A DNA stretch of 35,055 nt from Vulcanimicrobiota bacterium (GCA_903970555.1 CAJCJD010000236.1:1-35055), one strand, 5' to 3'. Positions 1 through 8,700 are shown, numbered from the stretch's first letter. Numbers and translations: made by a program. Notes: generated from the sequence alone by a model not told the origin.

Positions 1-1
1 G

Positions 2-229
2 CTCATCGGCGGACGTCGCCTGCGTTGTATTGAGTCGATGCCGATCAGTGCGCGCGAGCGCGTGCTGCTGATCGAAGCGGATGGCAAGCGCCTGCTGGTT
101 GGCGTCGGTGCGGGTGGCGTGCGCGCCTTGCATGTCTATGAAGGCAGCGCGCCGATCGTAGAGACGCAGAGCCCTGTTGCGGTTACGCCGTTTGCGGAAT
201 TGCTTGGGCGCATGGGGCGAAAGTCATGA
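2..229 (+). CDS. fliO: Flagellar biosynthesis protein FliO, C-terminal part (cut by window edge)
   Basis: This is the end of an open frame entering from the left edge. The visible residues run from [12 protein letters not shown] through [25 protein letters not shown], the typical cytoplasmic FliO pattern (a GG-x-L segment, a basic E-x-x-x-L/V-I-E stretch, then G-x-x-x-L-L-G-V). FliO is a small bitopic membrane protein that helps assemble the FliP ring of the flagellar export gate. The transmembrane segment lies outside the window. The stop codon overlaps the fliP start in an ATGA junction, which suggests translational coupling. Identity rests on this short segment plus the fliP-fliQ-fliR order behind it. 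An internal ATG at 38 is in frame but is not the likely start. Confidence 0.85.
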   Translation, partial: LIGGRRLRCIESMPISARERVLLIEADGKRLLVGVGAGGVRALHVYEGSAPIVETQSPVAVTPFAELLGRMGRKS

Positions 230-1044
230 GGGCCCTTTTGCGTCGACTATCGGTCGTTTTCCTGCTTGCGCTGGTTTCGTTTGGCGCACACGCGGCAACC
301 ACCACCGCATCGTCTTCCACATCCACAGCGATAACGCCGATTGCGCCTATCGCACCGATCTCGCAATCGGCCGGCATCCCCGTGCTGACCGTGCAAAACG
401 CCGGCGCGGGCCAGAACTGGAGTTTGTCGCTGCAAGTCGTGGCGCTGATGACAGTGCTTACGATGCTGCCAGCGGTACTGCTGATGATGACATCGTTCAC
501 GCGCATCATCATCGTGCTCAGCTTCTTGCGCCAGGCGCTCGCAACACAGTCCACGCCGCCCAATCAAGTGCTGTTGGGGCTGGCTTTGTTCCTGACCATG
601 TTCGTGATGTCGCCGGTGATCAGCCGTGCTTATCAAGACGGCGTCAAGCCGTACATGGATCACCAGATGAGTGCGGAGGACGCGCTTCCCGCGGCCACGG
701 GACCGTTCAAGCATTTCATGCTCGATCAGACCCGCGATTCGGATCTGCAGTTGTTCACGCATCTGGCGAAGGAGCAGCCGTACGCCAGCAAGGACGACGT
801 GCCGTTTCGCGTAGCAATGCCTGCCTTCGTTACCAGTGAATTGAAGACGGCCTTCCAGATGGGCTTTCTGCTGTTCATCCCGTTTCTGGTGATCGATCTG
901 GTAGTGGCTAGCGTGCTGATGTCGATGGGCATGGCGATGGTGTCGCCGTCGATCATCTCGTTGCCGTTCAAGATCATGTTGTTCGTGATGGTCGACGGTT
1001 GGTCGCTGTTGATCGGAACGCTGGCGGGGAGTTTCTACACATGA
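226..1044 (+). CDS. fliP: Flagellar type III export gate protein FliP
   Basis: A 272-residue protein of usual FliP length. It starts with a cleavable signal peptide (about residues 1-23, [20 protein letters not shown]), which FliP proteins characteristically have. The family core is obvious: [19 protein letters not shown], then [18 protein letters not shown] and a second hydrophobic block ending in [15 protein letters not shown]. Four membrane-associated segments are visible after the signal peptide. FliP forms the pentameric base of the FliP5-FliQ4-FliR1 export gate through which rod, hook and filament subunits leave the cell. The start ATG overlaps the fliO stop and the stop overlaps the fliQ ATG, both as ATGA, so the three genes are almost certainly cotranscribed and coupled. 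Confidence 0.98.
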   Translation: MRALLRRLSVVFLLALVSFGAHAATTTASSSTSTAITPIAPIAPISQSAGIPVLTVQNAGAGQNWSLSLQVVALMTVLTMLPAVLLMMTSFTRIIIVLSFLRQALATQSTPPNQVLLGLALFLTMFVMSPVISRAYQDGVKPYMDHQMSAEDALPAATGPFKHFMLDQTRDSDLQLFTHLAKEQPYASKDDVPFRVAMPAFVTSELKTAFQMGFLLFIPFLVIDLVVASVLMSMGMAMVSPSIISLPFKIMLFVMVDGWSLLIGTLAGSFYT

Positions 1045-1310
1045 CGCCAGAGTGGGTGATCAACTTCGGCCAGCACGCCTTGTACGTGGCGATGATGGTG
1101 GCCGCGCCGATGCTGCTGACGGCGTTGCTGGTGGGCTTACTGGTCGGCATCATTCAGGCCGCCACGCAGATTCATGAGATGACGCTTAGCTTCATCCCGA
1201 AGCTGCTCGCGATGGCGCTAGTAGGCCTGTTGGTGGGGCCGTGGATGCTGCGCACGCTGATGCAGTTCACGCACGACATCATTGTCGGCTTGCCGGGTGC
1301 GATCAAATGA
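1041..1310 (+). CDS. fliQ: Flagellar export gate protein FliQ
   Basis: An 89-residue protein with two long hydrophobic segments (about residues 16-38 and 50-74), the usual FliQ length and topology. The segment [25 protein letters not shown] is the conserved FliQ hairpin region. FliQ wraps around FliP and FliR in the export gate. An in-frame codon at 999 would add 14 residues inside fliP. The ATG at 1041 is preferred because it gives the standard N-terminus ([10 protein letters not shown]) and an ATGA overlap with fliP. The stop overlaps the fliR start in the same way. Confidence 0.97.
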   Translation: MTPEWVINFGQHALYVAMMVAAPMLLTALLVGLLVGIIQAATQIHEMTLSFIPKLLAMALVGLLVGPWMLRTLMQFTHDIIVGLPGAIK

Positions 1311-2074
1311 CCGTGGAGATGTCGGCGCTGATTTATTGGCTGTCCGGCATGCTCTGGGCGTTGGGTCGTGTCGGCGGCTTCTGCATGGTGGCGCCGATTT
1401 TCAGCGCCATGGTGATGCCGGCGAGGCTTCGCGTCGCGATTGTCGTGGTGCTCACCATGGTGTTGTCCCCGTTGGCGCCCACGCAATTGGATCTATTCAG
1501 CGCGACCGGTGCCGCGACGATGGTGTCGCAGATACTGATCGGCGGCAGCATCGGCTTTGTGCTGCAGCTGATTTTCCAGGCCGTTTCCTATGGCGGCATT
1601 CTGATTGGCCAGAGCATGGGGTTGGGGTTCGCCGAATTGGTCAACCCAATGAGCAATACCAATGTACCGGTACTGGGACAGTTCTACCTGGTGATCGTGA
1701 CCCTGCTATTTCTGGCGATGGATGGTCATCTGCAGGTGATCTCCCTGCTTGCCGAGAGCTTTCGCGGACTACCGCCCGGTGCGAGTGGCCTTGATGAAAA
1801 ATCGATCTTCGCCATCGTGATGGCAGGCGGCGATCTGTTCTCTGGCGCCTTGCGCGTAGCGTTGCCGGCGATGACGGCGTTGTTGCTGGTGAACATCGGC
1901 TTTGCCGCGACCAGTCGCGCGTCGCCGTCGATGAATCTGTTCGCAGTCGGCTTCCCGATCAGCATCTGCATGGGCTTTATCGCATTGTGGCTGGCCATGC
2001 GCGGGCTGGCAAGCGCTTACGGCACGCTGCAGACCGCTGGCTGGAGCTTGATGCAACACCTGGCCGGGTTCTGA
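1307..2074 (+). CDS. fliR: Flagellar export gate protein FliR
   Basis: A 255-residue polytopic protein with about six hydrophobic segments, matching FliR in size. Family features include the N-terminal R-V-G-G-F-C-M-V-A-P-I-F segment, MPARLRVAIVVVLTMVLSP, the ISYGG-type segment (here VSYGGILIGQSMGLGFAELVNP), and the conserved central GQFYL stretch. FliR supplies one subunit of the export gate and contacts FlhB. A longer in-frame extension to 1241 lies inside fliQ and is discarded. The ATG at 1307 makes an ATGA overlap with the fliQ stop. FlhB begins 9 bases after the stop. Confidence 0.97.
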   Translation: MTVEMSALIYWLSGMLWALGRVGGFCMVAPIFSAMVMPARLRVAIVVVLTMVLSPLAPTQLDLFSATGAATMVSQILIGGSIGFVLQLIFQAVSYGGILIGQSMGLGFAELVNPMSNTNVPVLGQFYLVIVTLLFLAMDGHLQVISLLAESFRGLPPGASGLDEKSIFAIVMAGGDLFSGALRVALPAMTALLLVNIGFAATSRASPSMNLFAVGFPISICMGFIALWLAMRGLASAYGTLQTAGWSLMQHLAGF

Positions 2075-2083
2075 GGAACTGCC

Positions 2084-3223
2084 ATGGCCGATACCGAAAA
2101 TGAAGATCGCACCGAACAAGCGTCGGAAAAACGCCTGCAGGAAGCGCGTGATAAAGGCGACATTCCTCGCTCGCGCGATCTGTCCGGTGCGGTGGTGGTG
2201 TTGGCGGGAGCGTCGATCATGTTGTCGGGCAGCACGACCATGTACGCGCATATGCAACGCATTTATGCACTCGGTCTTGGCTATTCGCGCGACGCCTTGT
2301 TTAGCGATCATCTGCCTACGCGCGTGCTGAGCAGCGTGATGGGTGAAGTGCTGGCGCTGTTGACGCCGATATTCACCGCAACGCTCATGGCCGCCGTGGG
2401 ATCCACGGTCGCACTCGGCGGCCTGAGCTTCAGTTCGGAAGCGTTGATTCCGAAATTCGAGCGGCTCGATCCGATCGCCGGTTTCGGTCGCCTGTTCTCG
2501 CTCAATGGTCTAGTAGAGCTGGCCAAGTCGTTGGTGAAGGTGGTCTTCCTGGGGCTCGCTCTGGTTTTGCTGTTGCGCCATGACGTGCCTTACGTGATGG
2601 CCACCGGCAGCGGCACCGTGAGCAACGGCATCGGCGAATCGCTTTCGCTGGTGGCGCATGCGGCGTTGCTGTTCGCGGTGATTCTTGGCGTGATCGGCGG
2701 CTTCGACGCGGTGTGGCAGCGTTTCGATTACGGCCGCCGCCATCGCATGTCCAAGCAGGAAGTGAAGGACGAACACAAGGACACCGACGGTAATCCGCAG
2801 CTCAAGGGCCGCATCCGCCAGATGCAACACCAAATGGCGCGTCGTCGCATGATCCAAGAAGTGCCCAAGGCCGATGTGATCGTGGTCAACCCCACACACT
2901 TTGCCGTCGCGCTGCGCTACGACGACGCACGTATGCGCGCGCCGCGCGTCATCGCCAAGGGTGCCGATGTGCTGGCCCAGCAAATTCGCATGGTGGCTGC
3001 CGCGCACAACGTTCCGCTGGTCGAGGCGCCGCCGTTGGCGCGCGCGTTGTACGCCACTACCGATCTCGGTCACGAAATTCCGGCCGCGCTGTATGTGGCG
3101 GTCGCGCAGATTCTCGCCTACGTCTATCAGTTGAAACAGGCCGTCGAACGCGGCGGTCCTGCTCCCTCGGTGCCGAAGCCGGATATCGATCCCGAGCTTC
3201 AGGGCCGTTACCGCGAACCGTAA
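2084..3223 (+). CDS. flhB: Flagellar export switch protein FlhB
   Basis: A 379-residue protein. The N-terminal region has the typical polar start (ADTENEDRTEQASEKRLQEAR-DKGD), followed by four membrane segments between about residues 30 and 215 and a soluble C-terminal domain. The autocleavage motif N-P-T-H is at residues 269-272, in context VVNPTHFAVALRY, so this should be a functional substrate-specificity switch. FlhB cleaves itself between N and P and, with FliK, switches export from hook to filament subunits. A GAGGA ribosome site sits 6-8 bases before the ATG. The C-terminal tail after residue 355 is proline-rich and short, as in other gammaproteobacterial FlhB. Confidence 0.98.
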   Translation: MADTENEDRTEQASEKRLQEARDKGDIPRSRDLSGAVVVLAGASIMLSGSTTMYAHMQRIYALGLGYSRDALFSDHLPTRVLSSVMGEVLALLTPIFTATLMAAVGSTVALGGLSFSSEALIPKFERLDPIAGFGRLFSLNGLVELAKSLVKVVFLGLALVLLLRHDVPYVMATGSGTVSNGIGESLSLVAHAALLFAVILGVIGGFDAVWQRFDYGRRHRMSKQEVKDEHKDTDGNPQLKGRIRQMQHQMARRRMIQEVPKADVIVVNPTHFAVALRYDDARMRAPRVIAKGADVLAQQIRMVAAAHNVPLVEAPPLARALYATTDLGHEIPAALYVAVAQILAYVYQLKQAVERGGPAPSVPKPDIDPELQGRYREP

Positions 3224-3246
3224 CGCAGCAATCAAGGCAGCACCGC

Positions 3247-5337
3247 ATGGCCACAGCAAGCGCTTTTGAAACCTTCAAGCAAGTCACGCGACGCGGAGCG
3301 GGCGCGCCGATAGTGATGCTCGCCATGTTGGCGATGCTGATGCTGCCGTTGCCGCCATTCGTGCTGGATATCCTTTTCAGCTTCAACATCGCCTTGTCGC
3401 TGGTGATCCTGCTGGCGGTGGTGTACGTAATGCGGCCGCTGGAATTCGCCGCGTTCCCGACCGTGGTGCTGATGGGAACGTTGCTGCGACTGGCGCTCAA
3501 TATCGCCTCCACGCGTGTGGTGCTGCTGCACGGCCACGACGGCCCCGGCGCTGCGGGCAAGGTGATCGAAGCCTTCGGCGAATTCGTCATCGGCGGCAAC
3601 TTTGCCGTCGGCCTGGTGGTGTTCGCCATTTTGACGATCATCAACTTCGTGGTGATCACCAAGGGCGCGACGCGCGTGTCGGAAGTGACGGCGCGCTTCA
3701 CCCTGGACTCGATGCCCGGCAAGCAGATGGCCATCGACGCCGATCTCAATGCGGGCTTGCTGACGCAGGAACAAGCACGCGAGCGCCGCCAGGAAGTGCG
3801 CGAAGAAGCGGATTTCTACGGCTCGATGGACGGTGCGTCCAAGTTCGTGCGCGGCGACGCTACCGCCGGCATCCTGATCCTGGTGATCAATATCGTCGGT
3901 GGCTTCTTCGTCGGCGTATTGCAACACGGGCTTACTGCTGCCGAAGCCGCGCGCACGTATACGCTGCTGACCATCGGTGACGGTCTCGTTGCACAGGTGC
4001 CGTCGCTGATGCTGTCGATCGCCACGGCCGTGATCGTCACGCGCGTGTCCAAGTCGCAGGACATGGGCAAGCAGATGGTCGGGCAGGTGTTCGCTCAGCC
4101 GCGTGCGCTGGCGGTGGCCGGCGTCGTGCTGGCGGTGATGGGCCTGATTCCCGGCATGCCGAACATCGCTTTCCTGATGTTGGCGGCGGCGTGCGGCGGC
4201 TCGGCATGGCTGATGATTCGCCGCGAGCAGGAGACGAAAGAGCGCCTGGCGAAAGCATCCGCCGAGGCGTTGCCGGCCCCGGCGTCGACGGAAAAGCTCG
4301 AACTGGGTTGGGAAGATGTCGCCAGTGTCGATCCGGTCGGGCTGGAAGTGGGTTATCGCCTGATTCCATTGGTGGACAAGAACCAGGGCGGCGAGTTGAT
4401 GGCGCGGATCAAATCGGTGCGCCGCAAGCTGTCGCAGGAGTTGGGTTTCCTGGTGGCCGCGGTGCATATCCGCGACAACCTGGATCTGGGCCCGAACACC
4501 TATCGCATCTCGCTGATGGGCGTGCCAATGGGCGAGGCGGAGGTCTATACCGAGCGGCATCTGGCCATCAATCCCGGTCGCGTGCACGGCACCTTGCAGG
4601 GCGTCGCTACGCGCGATCCGGCGTTCGGGTTGGAGGCCGTGTGGATCGAAAACAACCAGCGCGATCATGCGCAGGCGTTGGGTTACACGGTGGTCGATCC
4701 CGCGACGGTGATCGCCACCCACCTCTCGCACATCCTGCAGAACCACGCGCACGAACTGCTCGGCCACCAGGACGTGCAGCAATTGCTGGATCGCCTGGCG
4801 CAGAGCGCGCCCAAGCTGGTGGAAGACCTCGTTCCCAAGCGCCTTTCGCTGGGCGTGGTGGTGAAAGTGCTGCAAAACCTGCTCGCCGAGCGGGTGCCGA
4901 TCCGCAACATGCGCAGCATCGTCGAGTCTTTGGCGGAGCACGCGGGGCAGAGTCAGGATCCCGGCGCCCTGACCGCCTATGTGCGCGTGGCGCTGGGCCG
5001 TCAGATAGTCCAGGAAATCGCGGGTTTGGGCACGGAAATCCCCGTTCTGACGCTCGCTCCGGAGTTGGAACAGATCTTGCTCGGATCCCTGTCAAGCAGT
5101 GGTGCAGCAGGCGCGGCCGTGGAGCCGGGACTCGCTGATCGTCTACAGCAAAGCGTGGCCGAGGCAACGCGGAAGCAAGAGGCGAACGGTGAGCCGGCGG
5201 TGATGTTGGTGCAGCCGCAACTGCGTCCGTGGCTGGCGCGATTCACTCGCCACGTGGCGCAGAACCTGCATGTGCTGGCTTACAACGAAGTACCGGACAA
5301 CCGGCGTGTGCGATTGGTGCAGGCGATAGGGCGCTGA
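3247..5337 (+). CDS. flhA: Flagellar export protein FlhA
   Basis: A 696-residue protein of standard length with about eight membrane segments in the first 320 residues and a large soluble domain after that. The FHIPEP-family signature is clear in the loop NFVVITKGATRVSEVTARF and TLDSMPGKQMAIDADLNAG (about residues 135-170). The C-terminal domain carries the expected RIKSVRRKLSQELGFL and AGQSQDPGALTAYVRVALGR segments that form the nonameric ring binding chaperone-substrate complexes. FlhA couples proton flow to export. It lies 23 bases after flhB. Its last codons and stop are part of a perfect 15-bp palindrome that begins a multi-hairpin element. Confidence 0.98.
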   Translation: MATASAFETFKQVTRRGAGAPIVMLAMLAMLMLPLPPFVLDILFSFNIALSLVILLAVVYVMRPLEFAAFPTVVLMGTLLRLALNIASTRVVLLHGHDGPGAAGKVIEAFGEFVIGGNFAVGLVVFAILTIINFVVITKGATRVSEVTARFTLDSMPGKQMAIDADLNAGLLTQEQARERRQEVREEADFYGSMDGASKFVRGDATAGILILVINIVGGFFVGVLQHGLTAAEAARTYTLLTIGDGLVAQVPSLMLSIATAVIVTRVSKSQDMGKQMVGQVFAQPRALAVAGVVLAVMGLIPGMPNIAFLMLAAACGGSAWLMIRREQETKERLAKASAEALPAPASTEKLELGWEDVASVDPVGLEVGYRLIPLVDKNQGGELMARIKSVRRKLSQELGFLVAAVHIRDNLDLGPNTYRISLMGVPMGEAEVYTERHLAINPGRVHGTLQGVATRDPAFGLEAVWIENNQRDHAQALGYTVVDPATVIATHLSHILQNHAHELLGHQDVQQLLDRLAQSAPKLVEDLVPKRLSLGVVVKVLQNLLAERVPIRNMRSIVESLAEHAGQSQDPGALTAYVRVALGRQIVQEIAGLGTEIPVLTLAPELEQILLGSLSSSGAAGAAVEPGLADRLQQSVAEATRKQEANGEPAVMLVQPQLRPWLARFTRHVAQNLHVLAYNEVPDNRRVRLVQAIGR

Positions 5338-5363
5338 TGGATTGCTAAGCAATCCATCAGCGC
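5331..5363 (+). repeat. Hairpin 1 of composite element copy A, spanning the flhA stop codon
   Basis: Arms GCGCTGATGGATTGC (5331-5345) and GCAATCCATCAGCGC (5349-5363) are perfectly complementary over 15 bp, separated by the 3-nt loop TAA. The left arm contains the last flhA codon and its TGA stop, so the hairpin straddles the end of the gene. There is no T tract behind it, so it is not a classical intrinsic terminator. It is the first of five hairpins in a row and corresponds in position to the hairpin over the cheD stop at 24810-24855. Confidence 0.9.
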
Positions 5364-5475
5364 GCAGGCCAAGGATGGCCTGACGTGAATCAAGCACATC
5401 GTGCTTGATTCATCGGAGCTCGATCCAGCTTTATCGGATCGGGCGAGTAGCAAAAAGTGCAGAACGCACTTTTTG
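5364..5475 (+). repeat. Hairpins 2-5 of composite element copy A (flhA-flhF gap)
   Basis: Hairpin 2 is CAGGCCA (5365-5371), loop AGGA, TGGCCTG (5376-5382). Hairpin 3 is TGAATCAAGCAC (5386-5397), loop ATC, GTGCTTGATTCA (5401-5412), 12 bp perfect. Hairpin 4 is CTCGATCC (5419-5426) with GGATCGGG (5436-5443), including one T-G wobble. Hairpin 5 is CAAAAAGTGC (5451-5460), loop AGAAC, GCACTTTTTG (5466-5475), 10 bp perfect. Hairpin 5 ends in a T run and could weakly terminate. The linker CGGAGCT between 3 and 4 and GGCGA after 4 are shared with copy B at 24856-24972. The remaining 123 bases before flhF (5476-5598) show no gene. Confidence 0.85.
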
Positions 5476-5598
5476 GTACACCAAATACGAACAGCGACAA
5501 GACAAGGCGCAGGCGGTGGTGAAACGGATGAATGCAAACAGCGTGAAAACAACAAGTCAGATACACGCGACATCCCCCAGCCGTCGCGGGAGTCATCT

Positions 5599-6900
5599 AT
5601 GAAGATCAAACGTTTCCTGGCCGCCGATATGCGCCAGGCCATGCGCGATGTGCGCGCAGAGCAGGGCGCCGATGCGGTGATCCTGTCCACACGTCGACTT
5701 GAAGAAGGTATCGAGATCATCGCCGCCGTCGATTACGACGAAGCGCTGATGCGCGAAGCGGTGCGTCAAAGTTCTCCTGCGCCGGAAGTGGTCAAGCCGC
5801 CGGTGAAGGAGGCCGTGAAAGACGTTCCCAAGGAACGCGCGAAAGACGTCGTCAAAGAGCCGGTAAAAGAAACGCGTGCCGCCACACCGCCACCGCCGCC
5901 GATCCCCGTGCCGCCGAGCGACATCGCCACGTTGCAGCCTATCGTCGAGCAGAGCGTGCTTGAAACGGCGCGCATGCGCACCGAACTGGGCGGCCTGCGC
6001 CAATTACTGGAACAGCAGCTGTCCAGCCTGGCCTGGAACGATATGGAGCGCCGCAGCCCAATGCGCGCTCGTGTACTGCGTGACATGAGCCGCCTGGGCA
6101 TCGATACCGATGTGGCGCGTCAGCTGATCGATGAATTGCCCGAGCACCTCAACGCGGATCAGGCACGCTACCTGCCGCTGGGTCTGCTTAGCCGCAGCCT
6201 GAAAGTCAGTGGTCGCCGCCTCGCCGACAGTCACGGCGTTATCGCGCTGGTCGGCCCGACCGGTGTCGGCAAAACCACGACCATCGCCAAGCTCGCCGCC
6301 TGCGCGGTCATGAATCATGGTCCCGGCAAGGTCGCGCTGGTTAGTACCGATCACTACCGCATCGGCGCTGCCGCGCAGCTCGAACACTACGGCCGTCTGC
6401 TCGGCGTTCGCGTCTATCCCGCCTACGATGCAGCCGGTCTTGCACAAACGCTAAATCTGCTGCGCGATCACCACACGGTGTTGGTCGACACCGCCGGCGT
6501 ATCCGGCAACGATCCGCGCCTGCAGCAACAGATGGATGTGTTGCGCGAAGCCGGCATGGACGGCACTGCAAAATTGCGTGCCTGCCTGGTGCTGGCCGCC
6601 AATGCACAGGCATCCGCGCTGGACGAATCGGTGCGCGCCTATCTGCCGCTGCAGCCGAGTGCGTGCATCGTCACCAAGTTGGATGAAGCGCCGAGCCTGG
6701 GTGGCGTGTTGTCGGTGCTGATTCGCCATCGCCTGGCGCTGGATTGCGTCACCGACGGTCAGCGCGTCCCCGAGGACATCAGTGCCGCCGATGCGCGCGT
6801 GCTGGTGTGCCGCGCGGCGCAAACACCACGGCGCCTGGGTCCTGGCGCCGACGATCTTGATATGGCCGAACGTTTCGGCTTGGCAGTGGCCAGTCTATGA
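5599..6900 (+). CDS. flhF: Flagellar placement SRP-family GTPase FlhF
   Basis: A 433-residue SRP-type GTPase. The N-terminal MKIKRFLAADMRQAMRDVRAEQG is the standard FlhF B-domain start. A charged, proline-rich linker with several V-K-E/D-x-P-K-E like repeats and a run of prolines spans about residues 65-115. The NG domain follows: G1 GPTGVGKTTT at about residues 218-227, the DHYRIGAAAQLEHYGRLL segment, DTAG, and the guanine-specificity TKLDE motif. FlhF places the flagellum at the pole and recruits early basal-body parts. The frame stays open upstream to 5401, but that part is the hairpin element. The ATG at 5599 has a GGGAG ribosome site 7 bases upstream. The stop overlaps the fleN start (ATGA). 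Confidence 0.97.
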   Translation: MKIKRFLAADMRQAMRDVRAEQGADAVILSTRRLEEGIEIIAAVDYDEALMREAVRQSSPAPEVVKPPVKEAVKDVPKERAKDVVKEPVKETRAATPPPPPIPVPPSDIATLQPIVEQSVLETARMRTELGGLRQLLEQQLSSLAWNDMERRSPMRARVLRDMSRLGIDTDVARQLIDELPEHLNADQARYLPLGLLSRSLKVSGRRLADSHGVIALVGPTGVGKTTTIAKLAACAVMNHGPGKVALVSTDHYRIGAAAQLEHYGRLLGVRVYPAYDAAGLAQTLNLLRDHHTVLVDTAGVSGNDPRLQQQMDVLREAGMDGTAKLRACLVLAANAQASALDESVRAYLPLQPSACIVTKLDEAPSLGGVLSVLIRHRLALDCVTDGQRVPEDISAADARVLVCRAAQTPRRLGPGADDLDMAERFGLAVASL

Positions 6901-7838
6901 GCGAGGCATTGCAAGTGAATCAAGCAGCTGGCTTGCACAATCTGTTTTCCCAAGCCCACGTGCAGCGGGACGAACTACCCTTATTTCATCAGGCGGCGAG
7001 TCTTCGTCCGGCCGCGCCGCGGCAACGCATCACACGCACCATCGCTGTCGCGGGTGGCAAGGGCGGCGTCGGCAAAACCACCGTGGCGGTAAACCTCGCC
7101 ATGTCGATGGCGATGGCCGGTCGCGACGTGATGCTGCTCGACGCCGACATGGGCGTGGCCAACATCGACGTGCAACTGGGTCTTACCCCGGTGCGGCACG
7201 TGGGTCACATGCTTGAAGGCAAATGCACGCTGCAGGATCTGATCATGCCCGCGCAGAACGGCCTGAAGGTGATTCCCGGCGGATCGGGCGTGCGCCGCCT
7301 GGCCAAGATGGGCAACGGCGAGCACGCTGCGGTGATTCGCGCTTTCGACGATTTGATCCAGCCGCCGGAATTCCTGGTGGTGGATACCGCTGCCGGCGTG
7401 GCCGACAACGTAGCGATGTTTGCCGCAGCCGCCGACGATGTACTGATCGTGGTCTGCGATGAGTTGGCGTCGCTCACCGATGCTTATGCACTGATCAAGA
7501 TCCTCGCCCACGACTTCGGTGTACGGCGCTTCCACATTGTCGCGAACATGGTGCGCCAGGCGACGGACGCGAAAAAACTTTACGAAAAACTGGCGCGTGT
7601 ATGCGGCCGCTTCCTCGACGTGGCGCTCGATTACATGGGCATGGTGCCGCACGACGAATGGTTGCGGCAGGCGATCCGTCGCCAAGGCGCGGTGGTCGAT
7701 TTGTGGCCATCCAGTCGCGCGGCAGTCGGATTCAAGCAATTGGCGGGTGCGGTCGATACATGGGGAGAACCCGCGTACCCGGATCTCGGACGTATTGCCT
7801 TTTTTAGCGGCCAGAGCGTGCCGGCTGCGGGGTGGTGA
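6897..7838 (+). CDS. fleN: Flagellar number regulator FleN/FlhG, MinD-type ATPase
   Basis: A 313-residue ParA/MinD-family ATPase. The deviant Walker A motif GGKGGVGKTT starts at about residue 53, followed by LLDADMGVANIDVQLG and later VVDTAAGVADNV (switch II). The first 40 residues include a D-Q/N-A-x-x-L-like segment (VNQAAGLHNLF) of the kind with which FlhG proteins stimulate the FlhF GTPase. The protein limits polar flagella to a set number and in Pseudomonas and Vibrio restrains the master regulator FleQ/FlrA. It is coupled to flhF by an ATGA overlap. The symbol fleN (Pseudomonas) or flhG (Vibrio) is a matter of convention. Confidence 0.95.
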   Translation: MSEALQVNQAAGLHNLFSQAHVQRDELPLFHQAASLRPAAPRQRITRTIAVAGGKGGVGKTTVAVNLAMSMAMAGRDVMLLDADMGVANIDVQLGLTPVRHVGHMLEGKCTLQDLIMPAQNGLKVIPGGSGVRRLAKMGNGEHAAVIRAFDDLIQPPEFLVVDTAAGVADNVAMFAAAADDVLIVVCDELASLTDAYALIKILAHDFGVRRFHIVANMVRQATDAKKLYEKLARVCGRFLDVALDYMGMVPHDEWLRQAIRRQGAVVDLWPSSRAAVGFKQLAGAVDTWGEPAYPDLGRIAFFSGQSVPAAGW

Positions 7839-7839
7839 C

Positions 7840-8577
7840 ATGAATGTGGCTTCGGAATACCTGCAGCTGCAACGCGAAGATGCGGACCAACTGGTGCGCA
7901 GGCACGCGCCGCTTGTGCGGCGTATTGCCTACCACTTGATGGGGCGGTTGCCGCCGAGCGTTGACGTAGGAGATTTAGTACAGGCAGGCATGATCGGATT
8001 GTTGGAGGCAGCGCGAAATTTTACGACCGACCGTGCGGCAAGCTTCGAAACGTATGCGGGTATCCGCATACGTGGCGCGATGCTCGACGAACTGCGACGC
8101 ACCGACTGGACCCCTCGTTCGGTGCATCGCAAGGTCCGCGAAGTCGCCGAGGTCGTGCGGCAGATTGAAAACGAGACCGGGGCGGACGCCGAAAGCGCCG
8201 AAGTGATGAAGCGCCTGGGCATCAGTGCCGAGGAATATCACCAGGTGCTGGCCGACGCGACCAGTGCGCGACTGCTCAGCCTCACGGCGCCGGACGACGG
8301 CGAAGGTGGCGAAGGAAGCGCGCTGGATGTCGCCGACCACGACAGCCTCGGTCCGCAAGACAACATCGAGCATGACGGATTGCGCGAAGCCTTGGCCGAA
8401 GCGATCAGCACGCTGCCCAAACGCGAACAACTGGTGATGTCCCTGTACTACGAGCAGGAATTGAACCTGAAGGAAATCGGCCTGGTGCTTGGCGTGACCG
8501 AATCACGCGTCTGCCAGATCCATGGCCAGGCATTGGTAAGGCTGCGCGCCCGTATGGGCGATTGGCGCGATGAATAA
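7840..8577 (+). CDS. fliA: Sigma-28 factor FliA for late flagellar genes
   Basis: A 245-residue sigma-70-family factor of normal FliA length. Region 2 reads HAPLVRRIAYHLMGRLPPSVDVGDLVQAGMIG with ASFETYAGIRIRGAMLDELR, the group 3 sigma pattern. Region 4 is LPKREQLVMSLYYEQELNLKEIG and then VLGVTESRVCQIHGQAL, a clear DNA-binding helix-turn-helix. FliA directs transcription of flagellin, motor and chemotaxis genes from promoters of the form TAAAGTTT-N11-GCCGATAA. Four such sites are found elsewhere in this window. The open frame extends upstream to 7519 inside fleN. The ATG at 7840, one base after the fleN stop, gives the canonical N-terminus. Confidence 0.97.
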   Translation: MNVASEYLQLQREDADQLVRRHAPLVRRIAYHLMGRLPPSVDVGDLVQAGMIGLLEAARNFTTDRAASFETYAGIRIRGAMLDELRRTDWTPRSVHRKVREVAEVVRQIENETGADAESAEVMKRLGISAEEYHQVLADATSARLLSLTAPDDGEGGEGSALDVADHDSLGPQDNIEHDGLREALAEAISTLPKREQLVMSLYYEQELNLKEIGLVLGVTESRVCQIHGQALVRLRARMGDWRDE

Positions 8578-8614
8578 GAAGCGGTGAAGAGGAATCAGCA
8601 ACGAGTCAAGGCAG

Positions 8615-8700
8615 TCCACGCTACTCAAGACCACAACCGATACCCCAAGTTTTCCCTGCTTTCGCTCGTTTCTCACTCCCTCCCCCTTGTTACTTGCTTT
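8615..8700 (+). promoter_or_regulatory. C/T-rich, G-poor leader between fliA and cheY
   Basis: The 136-base gap between fliA and cheY contains about 85 bases unusually rich in C and T and poor in G, including stretches such as CTCCCTCCCCC, directly before the cheY ribosome site. The neighbouring genes are balanced in G and C. Such C-rich, G-poor RNA is the kind Rho can load on, so the stretch may be a transcription checkpoint between fliA and the chemotaxis genes. I saw no FliA-type or good sigma-70 promoter here. The functional reading is inference. Confidence 0.35.

Noticed and set aside
3232..4941. Long open frame antisense to flhA (569 codons)
   Set aside because: It lies wholly opposite a certain gene, its composition is dominated by His, Arg and Gln, and such frames arise from the codon bias of GC-rich genes. 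There is no ribosome site or recognisable domain.
5401..5598. In-frame upstream extension of flhF
   Set aside because: It would translate the hairpin element. The FlhF family begins at MKIKRF, and the ATG at 5599 has a good ribosome site.
6908..6935. TGCAAG/CTTGCA pair and a 12-base match to the flhA-flhF element in the start of fleN
   Set aside because: It lies in coding sequence, and matches of 12 bases are expected by chance in a window of this size. None of the other parts of the element are present.
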